DNA of 64,000 nucleotides from Dysidea avara (lineage: Eukaryota; Porifera; Demospongiae; Dictyoceratida; Dysideidae). Position numbers and translations under genes: made by a program. Location of the stretch: assembly GCF_963678975.1 (NCBI RefSeq), contig NC_089276.1, forward strand, positions 20,897,226 to 20,961,225, in the 5' to 3' direction. How positions within the stretch are numbered: the first letter of the stretch is position 1; every line of letters begins with the position of its first letter. This document shows positions 47,101-59,514 of the stretch, piece after piece. The notes beneath the pieces are model-generated. The model worked only from the letters and a program-made list of their open reading frames with translations. It was not told the DNA's origin and ran no database searches.

Positions 47101-50100
47101 AAGAAGAAAAAGAGCTTTTGAGAAAGTTACAAATACCTTTTGTTGATACCTTAGTGCCACATATCTTAGGTGGGAGTGGTATTACTTTACCGAGTATGTC
47201 AAATCATAGTGATGTTTTAAAAAATGTCTATTTAAGTAGCAAAAACTGTCCAGAAATGTTTGCAAATTTGAATGAAAAAGAAATGGAAATATTGTTTGAG
47301 ATATTCAAACGAGTTTCCTATTCATCCAGTAAACATGAAGAAAACCCTTCTGTGAAGCACATCAAAAGTCTGCCAATTTTCAAGACAATTACTGGTGATT
47401 TGATTCAGCTTTCATCAGTTTCTACTGTATGGATTTGGAATAATCAGGTGTGCAAAGATGGTCTTGCTGAGTGGATGAACCAAATTGATGAATCAGAGGT
47501 GTTTCTAGATCCAACAGCTCCATGGAAAGTGCTACGCAGTCACACAGAATACTTGGATATAAAGGAGATTTCTCTGTATGAGCTCTATTGCAATTATATC
47601 TTCCCTAATTTTTGTACAATGAACTTTGAAGTGAGAATAGAACACATTAAGTTTATCTCAAAACGAGTCTTTCACAATTGTGTGCTCCATTTAGAGTATG
47701 CACATTTGGGATGCCAGTCTAAAGCAAAAATGTTTGTTGATGATTTTAAATCCTTAGAATGCATTGGTACTGATGATTCGAACTTGTGTACTATTGATTC
47801 ATTTTATGATCACTCTCAAGAGATGTTTACAACATTCTGTGATGGTGAATCCTTTCTACCTAAAGTATTACATGATGAAGATATTCAACAATGTTTACGC
47901 TTTTTTGGATTGAAAACGGTACCATCCACTGCAGACTTCATACAGTTCTGCTATGAACTGAAAGAATTTCAAGATATTGCAACTGTCCACAAGGCATCAC
48001 AGATTTTATTGCAATGCCTTTTTGATTCTGGAAAGAAATATGAACACCTTCACACTCAAGCATTTTTACAACAAATATCAAGTATCCCTATTGCTGTTGT
48101 AGCAGCTGTACCAATGTTAAATGCAATAAAAGCACAGCAACTTGGTGAATGCACTGTTGTAGGTAGAGAGGAAACAATTACGCTTACCAAGTTGTCAGGA
48201 TCTTCTCTTGAGAAACACAAACATTGTGTTTGGACATCCAGACCTCTTGTAAAATTACCGATTATATCCCATGGTTCATCCTACTGTGCTAGAGATAAGG
48301 AACGAATGAACAGTTTGGGAGTTTCATTTAGTCCAGAAACTAATGATATAGTTCAAAACTTAAAAAACATTGCTGACACTGAATTCTCTGATTTTTCTAG
48401 GTTTCATAAACGTATGTCTCCCAGCATAGCTAAGACTAGCACTTACCTACCCACTATTGTGGTAAAGATCATTGAATGTCTTCGTGAAAATCTTAAAAAA
48501 CGCAAACAGCCCGACAGTGATAAATATGAGCAACTTAGGTTAGACATTGGAAACTTAAAATTTTTGCCTGTAAAACTGCAAGCAGCAACTGGGTATGTGC
48601 TAGTAAAACCAATACAGGTTCTTGTTATGGACACGTCAAAGTTAGCTCCTTATTCTCCATTCTTGCATCCTTTAATAGTTGAAGCTCAACCAGTACTGCA
48701 GCTTCTCACTGAAATTGGTGTTAAAATGTCACTAGATTATTCACACATACAGTTTGTGTTGACACTAGCTAAAGAGTTATCCAAGAATGTTAATGTAGAT
48801 CATAACATCAAACGTGCTGTTGTACATGCTACAGTGGAATTAACAGTGCTATTAAGAAGTAAGCAAGCCAGAGAAAATATTTCTCTACATTCTCCACTCT
48901 ACCTACTCAATAATCAGGATGTGTTGACTGACTGTTCAAAACTTGTGGTGTTTGATATTAGTAGCGCACGTCGGCCTGTCCTCCCATCTGAATTTACCTA
49001 TCTGAATTCATTGCAAAATATTTCTGCAGCCATGTATTGGAATCCTAAAGAACTGTTAGAACTTTTGCCAAAGGATCTGGGATTAAAGAGTTTGAAGTCT
49101 ATACTGCAGTACACAATGACAGCTGATGCTACAGCAGTACAAATTGCACACTCCCATGTAACTACGATTGAGCAAATATTACGTTCTAATGTGTTTAAAA
49201 CAGCAATAGAGAGTTATGCCTGCTATTGTGCTAATAAGCGTGTACCACCAGAGGTTGTGACTAAAACAATGACTGACTTTCAGAGTAAACTGACAGTGCA
49301 GTATGTGAAGGAAGTACAGCTTAGACCACACTTACATCTTGACAATGAAATCACTCCACTAGGTGAAACAGTCTTTGAAGATTTTTTTCTCCAGAGTTGC
49401 AATGACAAATATATTTTAATTTTAAAAAATGCTGCCACTTACGCTTCACAAACTTACCTAAAGATGTCAGGCAGTTTATGTATTGCCTTGGAGTTGCAGG
49501 GTACATACTTTGAAGTTTCGCAGGTTAGTGGTATTCCACAGATCACATCATATATTAGCATGATATTGAGTTGTGGCTCTGTTTTCAAAATTACTGATCT
49601 AATTAGAGGATCACTTCCAGGAATTGATAACATTGAGCAGGATATGGTTGACACAGAGCCTGTATTGGGTGAGGTCATACCAGAATGTTGGCATCACAGA
49701 CTAGATCAGAACATCTTTAATTATTTCATGCCACAAGAACTGGTAGGATATGAAACAGAAACTAATGATATTATTTATGCTCAGGTGCTATACTGCAATA
49801 ACACTGACAATGAAGAAGACATGGAGCAGATATTTGAGTTAAAGTATACTATATCAATAGGTAATGACACAGAATTGGAAGTTACTGTGTTGCAGCTTTA
49901 TAAGTTTGTGTCTGTGGTGAAAGAGCCATTAGCACAAGATTCTAGCAGTGGTGAATTGGAATTACATGAGACTGGAAACTCTGAAAATGCCAAACAGGCT
50001 AGGCAAGCTCGAGTAGCAGGTGGCAAACAGGCAATAAGGGCTGCAGTGAAAGCTGCTTGGAATTTACCAGAGGAGCAAAAACGAAAAGCAGTTAAAAGAC

Positions 50101-50831
50101 TATATTTGCAGTATCACCCTGATAAGAACCCTGACAACCCAAATGCCACAGCTGAATTTCAATTTTTACTACAAGAATTAGAAAGAATGGAGAAGGGATA
50201 TCCGGAAGAACCACTTGATGCAGAACAGCCATTTAGACCACCAACCTCCTTCAATTTTGGATGGAGTGGATGGTTCAACCAGTGGGACCAAACAGCATTT
50301 TCACATCGTAGCTACAGGTCAAGAGACAGGGCCCGGGGAACTAGGGGAGGAGCATTTTGGAGAGGAGGTGGTGGTGGTGGATGGCAAACGCCAAAACCAC
50401 AGACAAATCATAGTGAAGCTGTAAGATGGATCAAACAAGCTGAGTATGACTATGCTTCTCTGTCTACACTGATGACATCATCTCAAACTGATGAAAAGAC
50501 ATGTGCATCCACTTGTTTCATGTGCCATGAAGTTGCTGAAAAGTCCCTTAAGGCTGGTATGTATGCTAAGTGTGGAATGGCAGGAGATACGACTCTCAAG
50601 AATCACAATGTTGTCACTCCAGCACGTGCACTCATACAGATGGGATGTGATATAGATGTTGATGATGCCATTTTCTTAGAGCACTTCTATTCTCATCCCA
50701 GATTCCCTTACTGCTACCCTCCTCCAACAGTTCCTGGAGAGAAGTATGTGAGTAGCACAGCCAGGGCAGCCTTTGATGCAGCTACTAGGATTTATGAAGT
50801 TATAAAACAATTAATAGATGATGAGGAGTAA
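38188..50831 (+). CDS. Sacsin-like gene 2, giant coding exon 4
   Basis: A single exon of 12,644 nt, close to the size of the giant exon of vertebrate SACS, after a TTTTAG acceptor. With exons 1-3 it gives 4335 aa. It carries the C-terminal half of ATPase region 1, then region 2 (LLQNADDAGATEV, Asn 1388; GKFGVGFCSVYHLTD) and region 3 (LLQNADDAGATQ, Asn 2357; IGQYGIGFNVVYHFTD). A J domain follows with YHPDKNPDN (HPD 4098-4100), then a linker rich in Arg, Gly and Trp (about 4165-4190) and a HEPN domain (about 4195-4331). Expected role: a very large Hsp70/HSP90-type co-chaperone. The frame is intact. Homology with gene 1 is close throughout; six changes in the first 120 codons or so. The ATG at 38040 lies in intron 3 and is not the start. 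Confidence 0.92.
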
Positions 50832-51620
50832 TTGATTGCACTGCACTTTAGAACTATTAAAAAACTTTTAAGGGGACATACACATTAAGAATTATTTGAT
50901 AATATAATGCACAACACTCAGTGTAGTTTATTATATTATTATGAAGTTTACATTAATTACAAGGAATGAACATAGCACATAGACAGCAAACAAAATCCTG
51001 CACTTGATATGCAGCTTGCTATTATGTTAGTGGCAAGCCTCCTATACTTGCAGCCGGCTTTACATGCCTTAATTCATTAGTAGATAAAGTTAACCCAGGG
51101 CTGGAGAGCCTGACCTGAAGTTCCTGTTTTACCAAAAAGAAAAAGCTAGGTTTAAACTGTTAAGGAGTACACTGCAAAAAGTAATGATAAATTCCGTTGC
51201 AAGCTACATAGCCATTTCTGTGTAATAATATTGTGCAGATACTTTGCTGTGATAATTCAAAAGAACAACAAAAAGTTACGCATGTCATTGTACATACAAG
51301 CATGTGCCTCCAAAAATGTTAAAGGAACGATTGAAAATTTTTTCAGATTAATCTCTTAAGGTATTATGTATTTGGAAGAAGTAGAGGTTAAACTAGTGGT
51401 AAATTTCAACAACCAGTTGTAAATTGAAATATTCTGCTACAGGATATAACTTTTTTTCAAGATTTTTTTCCAAAATGTGAAAATACAAAACAAAAAACTC
51501 CAATAATAATATTCATCTACAGTTTTTACAAAATTGTCCAGAAAAATAATTTTGTTCAACATTGCAATGAAGGACACGATATGCTTATAATAGATTATGT
51601 GCCATGGCCAGAATTAACTT
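50832..51620 (+). other. 3' UTR and 3' flank of sacsin-like gene 2
   Basis: Aligns with 15523-16340 of gene 1. A weak poly(A) hexamer AATATA is at 50901-50906, where gene 1 has AATAAA. No other gene. Confidence 0.65.
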
Positions 51621-51812
51621 CCATCTTTTATCTGTGAAATTCTTCTGTTTTTTAGAGTTTCAGTTGATATTATTCCACGATTCACTTTCTGGAATTCATA
51701 TAATTAAGTTGGTGACCTCAAATCTATGTGTTGGGGGAGTTCATACCAGAATAGTTATACTAAATGTCAAAGATTGAATACTATTTGTATATAGGAAGAA
51801 TGAAACTGAAAT

Positions 51813-52055
51813 AGAAAGATATTGTCTATATGTACACAAGTCTATTTATACATAAATTACTATTTATACATAAATTGTCTATTTATCTATTTATACATAT
51901 TTATACAATTGTCTATTTATACATAAATTGTCTATTAGAAAGATATTGTCTATATGTACACAAGTCTATTTATACATAAATTACTATTTATACATAAATT
52001 GTCTATTTATCTATTTATACATATTTATACAATTGTCTATTTATACATAAATTAC
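51813..52055 (+). repeat. Tandem duplication, period about 124 bp
   Basis: Two copies of a block starting AGAAAGATATTGTCTATATG (51813 and 51937). Each is itself built from ATTTATACATAAATTGTCT-like subrepeats. Intergenic between genes 2 and 3. Confidence 0.8.
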
Positions 52056-52656
52056 TACTGACCAAGGAGGTGTAGAACAATAGTTAAAAAGAAATACTTG
52101 ATAAGCACAGGCAATGAAACAACAGCAGTAACTCAACAACATTACAAATTGACGTTGAAGCTGAGAGACTCTGAATTGGCAGTACTTGGAAGTGGTTATA
52201 CTGGAATATGATGAGATCTGCAATTCTAGATCTGCTACTGTCGGACTAGATCAACCATTGAGCAGCAGCTACATAGAAGCATTACGAGATGTAGCTTAAT
52301 TTGTGCCTGATAAAATATGATAGGAATATAGAAAAGGGCTATCCTGATCAAGCATTAGTACACTCTACCTACAAGTACTTTTATCAGACATGTACAGTAA
52401 CTATGAGGCTGCATGACATTATGGAGTGGGGGTGGGGTTTGTACCAGGTCTTATGATAGCACCAATAAAGCACCTTGTAAGGGAATTGCATTTTGAAAAG
52501 ACCATTCTAAGCTTGCAACCAAAGCCTTGAAACATGGTACAGAAGAGTGAAGCGCAGTTATTTTGCTAAAATATCACATTGCAAATTTAGTATCTATTCA
52601 ATTCCTCAAAAAGTGGTCAATATTTTTTTTAGAATTTTCAATATGCTACCTATGTA

Positions 52657-52911
52657 CACTGCTTGAAGTTTCTTAGTTTACTAGAGTGGTATATCCCCAG
52701 TATATGGAACAGTTAATTGTTTGGAATTTTAGTAGCTTTTCAGTAAACCTGCATGCGCATTCACTGATGTTTACTGAAAGTTTAAAACTTAGTAAAACAA
52801 TTATGTTCCATATACTTAAAGTTACTGACATTTTACTATCAGTATAACTGGGCACAACTACAGTAAAGCAGCTTAACAAATTAGTAAACTAAGAACCTTC
52901 AAGCAGTGGTA
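52657..52911. mobile_element. MITE-like element with inverted ends
   Basis: Ends CACTGCTTGAAG and CTTCAAGCAGTG, with arms extending through TCTTAGTTTACT and a second inner pair (GTATATGGAACA / TGTTCCATATAC). Both sides carry GTA, a possible 3-bp target duplication. 255 bp, no frame. Confidence 0.6.
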
Positions 52912-53723
52912 AAGGCTCATTTTATTGCCTATCTATATGTGTGTGTGGCTACAAGTTGTATTGCACTTATATACACCCCTCCTCCTCATCATCAGCAGTC
53001 ATCTACTTTAGACAAATCCCTCAGCAAATATATATATTTAACATAATATTAGTTAACCCTACAACTACTTATGCTACATTTTATATGGGAATCCCTGCCC
53101 TTAACTTTCCTCATATCCAATGAAGTTGAATGAACTCATTTCCAACGCTGATGGATATGGATTATAGACCAAGTCCTCTCATTTCAATTCTAGCTTTACA
53201 TAAACAATATACACTTCACTGTACTTGTCACATGTGCAACTACTGTGAAAACCCTGAGTGATTTTGCTCATGTTCTCTATCCTAATAGACAGCCAAACTC
53301 TATTGTTCAAGATAATGATAAAGAATTGATGGTATTACAAATTTGTGAAAAAATTCCCACTCACACGGCTAGCTTTCTTACATACTACTGCGTGTCTTGA
53401 TTTGTGATGAAGACATGTACACCATGCAGTAGGCTTGAGCCAATATACACTTTGAAAATATAACCCATTAGCTATCCTTCTTAGTAACGCTCAAAAGTCA
53501 AGCCTATTATGCTTAAAATTATGCTTTCAGAGTATGCTTGAGAGTTGACATTTATCAGTATTTCCTGACTGTGGTATTACAGTAAATGTCTGATCTTTTC
53601 TCCTCAATCTTATGATCTATGTTTCTGCAGAGGGTAAATAATAAGCCAAGAAATTACAAAAGTAATGCAGTAACAATGTGTAGTGTGCTGTCTATTGGCA
53701 TTGCACATTTTAGAAAATAGTTC

Positions 53724-54215
53724 AGAGGTGGATCCAGGCTTGGCAAGAGGGTGCACCATGACCAGGGTAGTATGCTGTAGCAATTTAAAGCAGAGGGGTT
53801 TGGGAGGCACAGCCCCCCCCCCCCCCCCTCTCCTAGAAGCTAAAAGTACATTGTTTCATGACTGAAAATTTTATACAGAGTAGTTTTAAGCAAAAATAGT
53901 AAATCATTGATAAATCATGTTTGCTAAGTGGTAGCACAGGTCAGCATTGATCAAGAGTTGTAGGGACCATGCAGTGACAATCATGAATTCAGCTATAGCC
54001 TAAAGTAATAGAATGACTACATACCTAGCACATAGCTAAATTTGCCCATGAGTTGATGCTGCAGATGCAAGTTTTCATACTCAACAATGACTGCATGTGG
54101 AATAGCTACTTACTAGTGTTACATGTCAGAGGGTAATTCACTGACTGCTCTGTATCTCAATCTTTGTATGGATTTTTTGGTGGTGGGGTGCACGTCCCCC
54201 CTCCGCCGGATCCGC
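53724..54215. repeat. Possible degraded MITE with GGATCC-type ends
   Basis: Starts CAGAGGTGGATCCAGG and ends CCGCCGGATCCGCT, imperfect inverted ends of the kind also seen as GGGGCGGATCC at 32815 and GGGGCAGATCCAG at 19597. No clear target duplication. Confidence 0.35.
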
Positions 54216-54629
54216 TACCAAGCTACAGTATGCTATTTAGCACTCAAGCACTATATAGTCTCATGTAACCAGATCACTCTTGTATTGGGTCAGGAAAAAA
54301 CACCAGACCCTTTCTTTTCCCAAACCAAACGCTACTATCTATGCTGACACTCAAGGACAGCTGTGGGGAAGTAGTCTAAGTCTAGATCTGATGGAGGTTT
54401 GCTCTTTTTATTACCAATACTTTACAGTGACCAGCACTGAAGGTCTGACAGCAACTTGTGCTACAGCCTTAGGATTACCAAACCTACAAGTCTTGCTGGT
54501 AAAAACAAAGAAGTGATGGGATAAGTGCCTGTATATAATATGACTCTGTCTCCAGTGCTCGCCTTCTAGTGCCTAACTGGTAAAGCAGATAAAAGCAAAC
54601 AAGAACAAGGAGTTTCCTCTTGTTAGATA

Positions 54630-54900
54630 AGGGCGCGCGTCTAATTTTACAGATCGGCGCGCGCTGCATGTATGAAGCCTACCAAGATCCGGATATTTCT
54701 AGGGAGAAAACGATTCCTCGAATACTAGTGTGTTGTTCTTTCTACTCTAGTAACTCGTGCTTTATAAAAGGGAACCCAAACTGATACAGACGTAGTGTTT
54801 CTGGAAGTACGGTTGCCGACTGGACACGGTGAGGCGAGGCAGGCTAGGGCAAATCTGTTCACTGTGATTCAGCAAGTGTCCGCCTACCCAACCATTGGCC
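54630..54900 (+). promoter_or_regulatory. Core promoter and 5' UTR of sacsin-like gene 3
   Basis: TATA box TTTATAAAAG at 54761-54770, preceded by TCGTGC exactly as in gene 2. CGGCGCGCGC is at 54655-54664 and a TTCNNNGAA palindrome at 54714-54722. The distance from TATA to ATG is 140 bp, implying a 5' UTR of about 110 nt. Confidence 0.6.
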
Positions 54901-54907
54901 ATGGCAG
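54901..54907 (+). CDS. Sacsin-like gene 3, coding exon 1 (Met-Ala)
   Basis: ATGGCAG with GCC before the ATG, followed by a GTAAGA donor. Identical in sequence and phase to exon 1 of gene 2 at 19232. It joins exon 2 at 62203 or 62221 after an intron of about 7.3 kb. Confidence 0.75.
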
Positions 54908-55047
54908 GTAAGATGATAATGTTTGCATAGTTTGTTTGGTTTGTACAATCTGGCGAACGGCTGCCTCCTCAAGCGCATGCCAATTCGGGGGTGTGACACC
55001 TCTACAAATCACGTACGCCCTTCTAGTGTAGCGGTGTAACCCCCAAA

Positions 55048-55695
55048 ATTGGCAATATTGTGCACTTTTTCATAAAACCATGAAACTTTCCACATAAATA
55101 GTACTACTCATGACATGCATTTTTAGATATAGTGCCATCGCTGAGTTGACCTTTGGTGACCTTTACGGCCATTTTTGTACAGAAATTGATCATTTTTGTC
55201 TTTAACTCCCTGAGGCAGTAATTAACTTGTTAAAATGTGGTACCAAAATAAAGATCTTGCTGATAGAAACAACGTGGTTTTTATTTGAAGTCAATAGGTT
55301 CATTCATTACAAAGTTATGATCATTTTTACTAGCTGCAAAATCTGATAAATTTATCTGTCCTTGAGGTGTGAATTACCTGTGGGCAGATAATTATGCATA
55401 AATTTATCAAATTTTTCAGCTAATAAAAATACTCGTAACTTAAGAATGAATTCACCTATTGAAAACCAAGTTGTTTCTTTCAGCAAGATCTTTATTTTGA
55501 TACCACATTTTAACAAGTTAATTACTGTCTCAGGGAGTTAAAGACAAAAATGATCAATTTTCTGTACAAAAATGGCCGTAAATGTCACCAAAGGTCAAAT
55601 CAACGATGGCACTATATCTAAAAATACATGTCATGAGTAGCACTATTTATGTGGAAAGTTTCATGGTTTTATGAAAAAGTGCATGAGTTTTTGGT
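55048..55695. repeat. Large fold-back element in intron 1 of gene 3
   Basis: About 650 bp. The left arm (TTGTGCACTTTTTCATAAAA through TGATCATTTTTACTAGCTG) mirrors the right arm (CAGCTAATAAAAATACTCG through TTTTATGAAAAAGTGCATGA), with a centre near 55375. Arms of about 300 bp are highly similar, with scattered mismatches. No coding content. Confidence 0.8.
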
Positions 55696-57320
55696 TGTGC
55701 CGCTATACTATTCAGCAACCAAATCACAAATCAACAAAATCTAGTGATTTCGCCCACGTAAATAATTAAAACTGGAAAACTACTCTCAAAAACATATTTC
55801 TAAACAATACAAGTTCACAGTGATAACTTGTTTGGTTTCTACAAAAAAAATGTTGATTAAGACTAAGAGAGTTATTGCTTGGAACCGACCAAGCATGCTT
55901 TTCCTGCTAATGTGTAGCTAAAAGTATAAAAATTGTTTTCGTTTTATTTGCTGTTTATGTTTGACAAAAGTTTCATCAGCAAAATACAGTGAAACAAGTC
56001 AATCGGAGGAGACTATGAAGAGTTTTGTTGTTTCCTTCTTTTACTGTCCTACAGACTAGTTATGTTGGCAATAGTTTAGCATCATGTATAGAACGTGTAT
56101 AGAACTCATTATAGAACGTGTATAGAACTCATTGTATTGAAATACATTTTATTGGAAGATTTATTGGTATGAGCAATGTGGGTTTGCTGAGATGGCCATG
56201 TACATATATATAAACTAGTACATAATGGTGGTGTGGATCACAGTTATTCTGTCACTATCCCAACATGAAATACAGTAGTACACTTTTTGTTATATTGAAT
56301 AGAGTAAAAACATTAGAGCCTAGTATGCAACTAGGATTGGCAATAAATGAGGCCAAAATGGTGTCTTCTTCTCTGGATAGATTTCTACAAGTGCAGGCTA
56401 TTTCGTGACAATCTCTGAACATTTTTACATTACTAAGCTTGTTTTGTTAACCTTGAGATGAATTTTATCTACCATAAACTGTTTATTTTGTCTCCTTGTT
56501 GTGTTGAGACAAATAATGCCACAATATTCCACAATTTTGCATGGTGTACTTCATTACATTAATTGGCTTGGTTAATGCACTTTGCAGTCTCATTTCAACT
56601 CTCTAAAATACTACTCCATGATTTATCAACTTCAACACAAATGCTGTTATGTGAGGTGGATATTTCAATAGTACAGTGCAAAACTTCATGGTATTGCAAA
56701 GACTTTAGCGCAATTCCAATGAACTAGAGTTCTGTTCTTCATAACAGGTAGACAAAAAAATGGAGGTATCCACTGATGATTTAAAGCGACAGTGAAAACC
56801 ACCCATGACAAGAACAACAGAAGCCAAATGTTTTAGAAAAGATTTGTACAATACCTCAAGGTTATTAAAATTAACTTTGGGATAAGTAAACCACAAACTG
56901 CTATTCTGGCCACATGGATTAGTGCTTCAACCAAATACAATGATAGATACTGTATACACGTACACTATTTGGTTTCTTTTCCCATTTCTGTAGGCTCTAA
57001 TATCTATATGGTTATACTGATTATGGGTAGGCACTGAGTTAGTACAGCATGGAAGATGGTTGACCAAAGCAGTAGTACGTTTGATTTTAGTTGCTTGATT
57101 TAATCTTATTGGCCATACTACGTATGTATACCTCTAACTACATACTGTTGATAATAAAAAAACATAAATACAAAACCTCATGATAATGGCATTGAAAGTA
57201 TGTTGATGGTTACAGCATAAAAGGTCAATGTGTACTTTAATACAACCAATGACATTTTTATTTTATGTATTGTGGAAGTTTTTAAATGTTATACCGAGGT
57301 GTGTTACAAGCTGTTTATGG
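55696..57320. other. Intron 1 of gene 3, stretch without recognised features
   Basis: AT-rich, with a local duplication of ATAGAACGTGTATAGAACTCAT near 56088-56133. No coding motif. Confidence 0.5.
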
Positions 57321-57324
57321 CAAC

Positions 57325-57600
57325 AGTTGGACAGGCAACCCAAAGTTGCCAATATTAGCAACTTCAGGCCGCCCAAAGTTGACTATATTGACAACTTCAG
57401 GCAACCAAAAATTGCCAATATTGGCAACTTCCGGCCACCCAAAGTTATATTGGCAACTTCAGGCCACCCAAAGTTGCCAACTTCGGCAACCCAAAGTTGC
57501 CAATATTGGCAACTTCAGGCCACCCAAAATTAACTATATTGGCAACTTCAGGCAACCCAAAATTGCCACTATTGGCAACTTTTGTGTTTCTTTGAGTAAC
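57325..57600 (+). repeat. Tandem repeat with palindromic core
   Basis: Units of about 30-35 bp made of GGCAACTTCAGGCCACCCAA plus AGTTGCCAATATT. Neighbouring units form the palindrome AGTTGCCAATATTGGCAACT (clearest at 57495-57514). More dispersed TTGCCA/TGGCAA words continue to about 59000. Apparent frames here follow the repeat and have no start or splice context. Confidence 0.8.
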
Positions 57601-59099
57601 GCTCAAAAGTATCCAAACTTGGCAATAAATGTACTTTCTTTTGTATAAGATGATAGAGAATTTGATTGTGGGATTCGGTTATCCACAATTGGTAATTTTG
57701 TGTGACAAATTCTTAGAATTGCCAAAAATGGCAATTTTATAAAAGCATTGCAGTAGCTGCTGTTTTTGGCAACTATAACAACAGTCTAAAAGTTGCCAGT
57801 TTTGGAAACTTTGACACTTACAGTTTACCGGTATTAAGCATGAAAGTGAGCATTACAGTGTTAAAGTTCACAAAGCTGCTAACTTAACTATGCTTACTTT
57901 AGAGGAACTGTTATAATGATGCCTGAAAGTATTTAAATATGATTACTAGCAATATTATCAGTGGATGCCAGGTAGCTAGCTATACATTCACTTTAAAAGC
58001 AGCAGTAGGAATATAGCTATGTAGCAAACTTATGATTTGAATGTGAATTGACCAAAATGCGATAAAATGGACAAAGTCATAAGAATATCTTGCTACAAAT
58101 CATGCTATATAGCTACAAATCAAGGTGCTAAGTTTATGCATGTCCATGCAGATTGCACTTTCATCGGCATCTTCACTCAGGTTTGAAATGCTGTGATGAT
58201 TATAAATTTGCAACATTCATGATTTTTGTAGCCTCCATTATATTAATCCAACATAGCTCTATCTTTTGTACATACTTACACATTGTAGTTTATCAACCAA
58301 ATTTGCTATACAGCAAATACATCTGCTATTCTGTAATACCAGCTCTCTGTGGAGCATCAGTGCGCTACACCTGTTCAAGTTCTCAATTTTCTTAGTTAAA
58401 ATTGAGCTGTATTGCCAGAATGCAGAATGGATAGGTACAAGCACAGTTTGTGGATGTTCAAGCTACCAAATTTGGACTATAGTTTTCAGTTTTGGGACAA
58501 CTCTTGGCTTGCTTCCAAAAGTAGCCTAAAGTGGAAACCTCAGAAAATTGCCGAAACTGGTAATTTGTAAGCAATACAATAGTTTTGCAACTTTTAAAGT
58601 TGCCAAAATAATGTGGAAACTTATTTGCAAGAAATTGCCAGAAGTGGTAATTTTAGTATGCATGAACAGTCCAATAGTGGGCATCAAATTTTTCCATTTT
58701 TGCAAACTAGATCCCACAATTGATTTATTCATTGGTCTTCATAAAAAAGAGTACATTTATTGCCAGAATTGGTAGTTTTGAGCACCATCTTAAACTGCCA
58801 AATTTGGAAACCATCAGCAGTTTCAGGCTTGGCAACTTTTTGATGGTTTCCAAAAGTTGCCAAAGTTAGATAGAAACTTAGTTACCAAAACTGGCAAATT
58901 CTTAGCAGTCCTATAGCTTTGCATTACACTGCTTTATAAAGTTGCCAAAAGTGGTAACTTCTGTTTGCAAGAAGTAGCCAAAATTGGCAATTTTTAGGCT
59001 GTCCAATAATTTCCAAAATTGGCCTTGTAACATACCTGCAAATATGCCTTCAGAGCAGCTCCAAATTTAACAAGTTTCTATGAAGTTACTATTTACCTG

Positions 59100-59480
59100 A
59101 ATTTTCTAACTAACTGGCTTTGACTATCTGATGTCTTCAGCTAATGCTATGGGCACTCCTCACTTTGATTAAGCCTGAGCCAAAATGCATGAATCATTGA
59201 CTTGTCTTTATCCTCCTTTGTGCCATTTCTTTCTCCACTACCATGTAGGTGTTAAATTGTGGTTAGCGTATTATGGTTTCTATTATATAACAAGAATTGT
59301 CCATAATTTTCGTAGTAAGTGGATTGATCACAGAAGTGCTTCTTGTACTGTTCTTCATATGCAATGCTATATGATGTGTGGAACTATCTACAGTACACAT
59401 GTACGATAGCTGAAAATAAAGTGGTCCGGGTACACATTCAGTTACACAGTTAATTTTATAATGTGTTTGACACTGTTCTT
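59100..59480. repeat. Dispersed repeat C, copy 4
   Basis: Shares GCTATGGGC, CTTTATCCTCCTTTGTG and TGTTCTTCATATGCAATGC with the copy at 34140-34680, and is likewise followed by fold-back element B. More diverged than the others. Confidence 0.5.
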
Positions 59481-59514
59481 TCCTTAGTTGTGGTATGCAA
59501 TGATGTTACACAAA

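Larger units (their letters stand above)
52056..54629. other. Intergenic stretch between genes 2 and 3
   Basis: No coding region recognised. It contains a small fold-back element (52657-52911), a poly-C run (53811-53829) and a possible degraded MITE (53724-54215). Confidence 0.5.

Noticed and set aside
57228..57648. Proteins rich in Gln/Pro/Asn repeats
   Set aside because: They follow the 30-35 bp tandem repeat, in two overlapping frames, without splice or promoter context.
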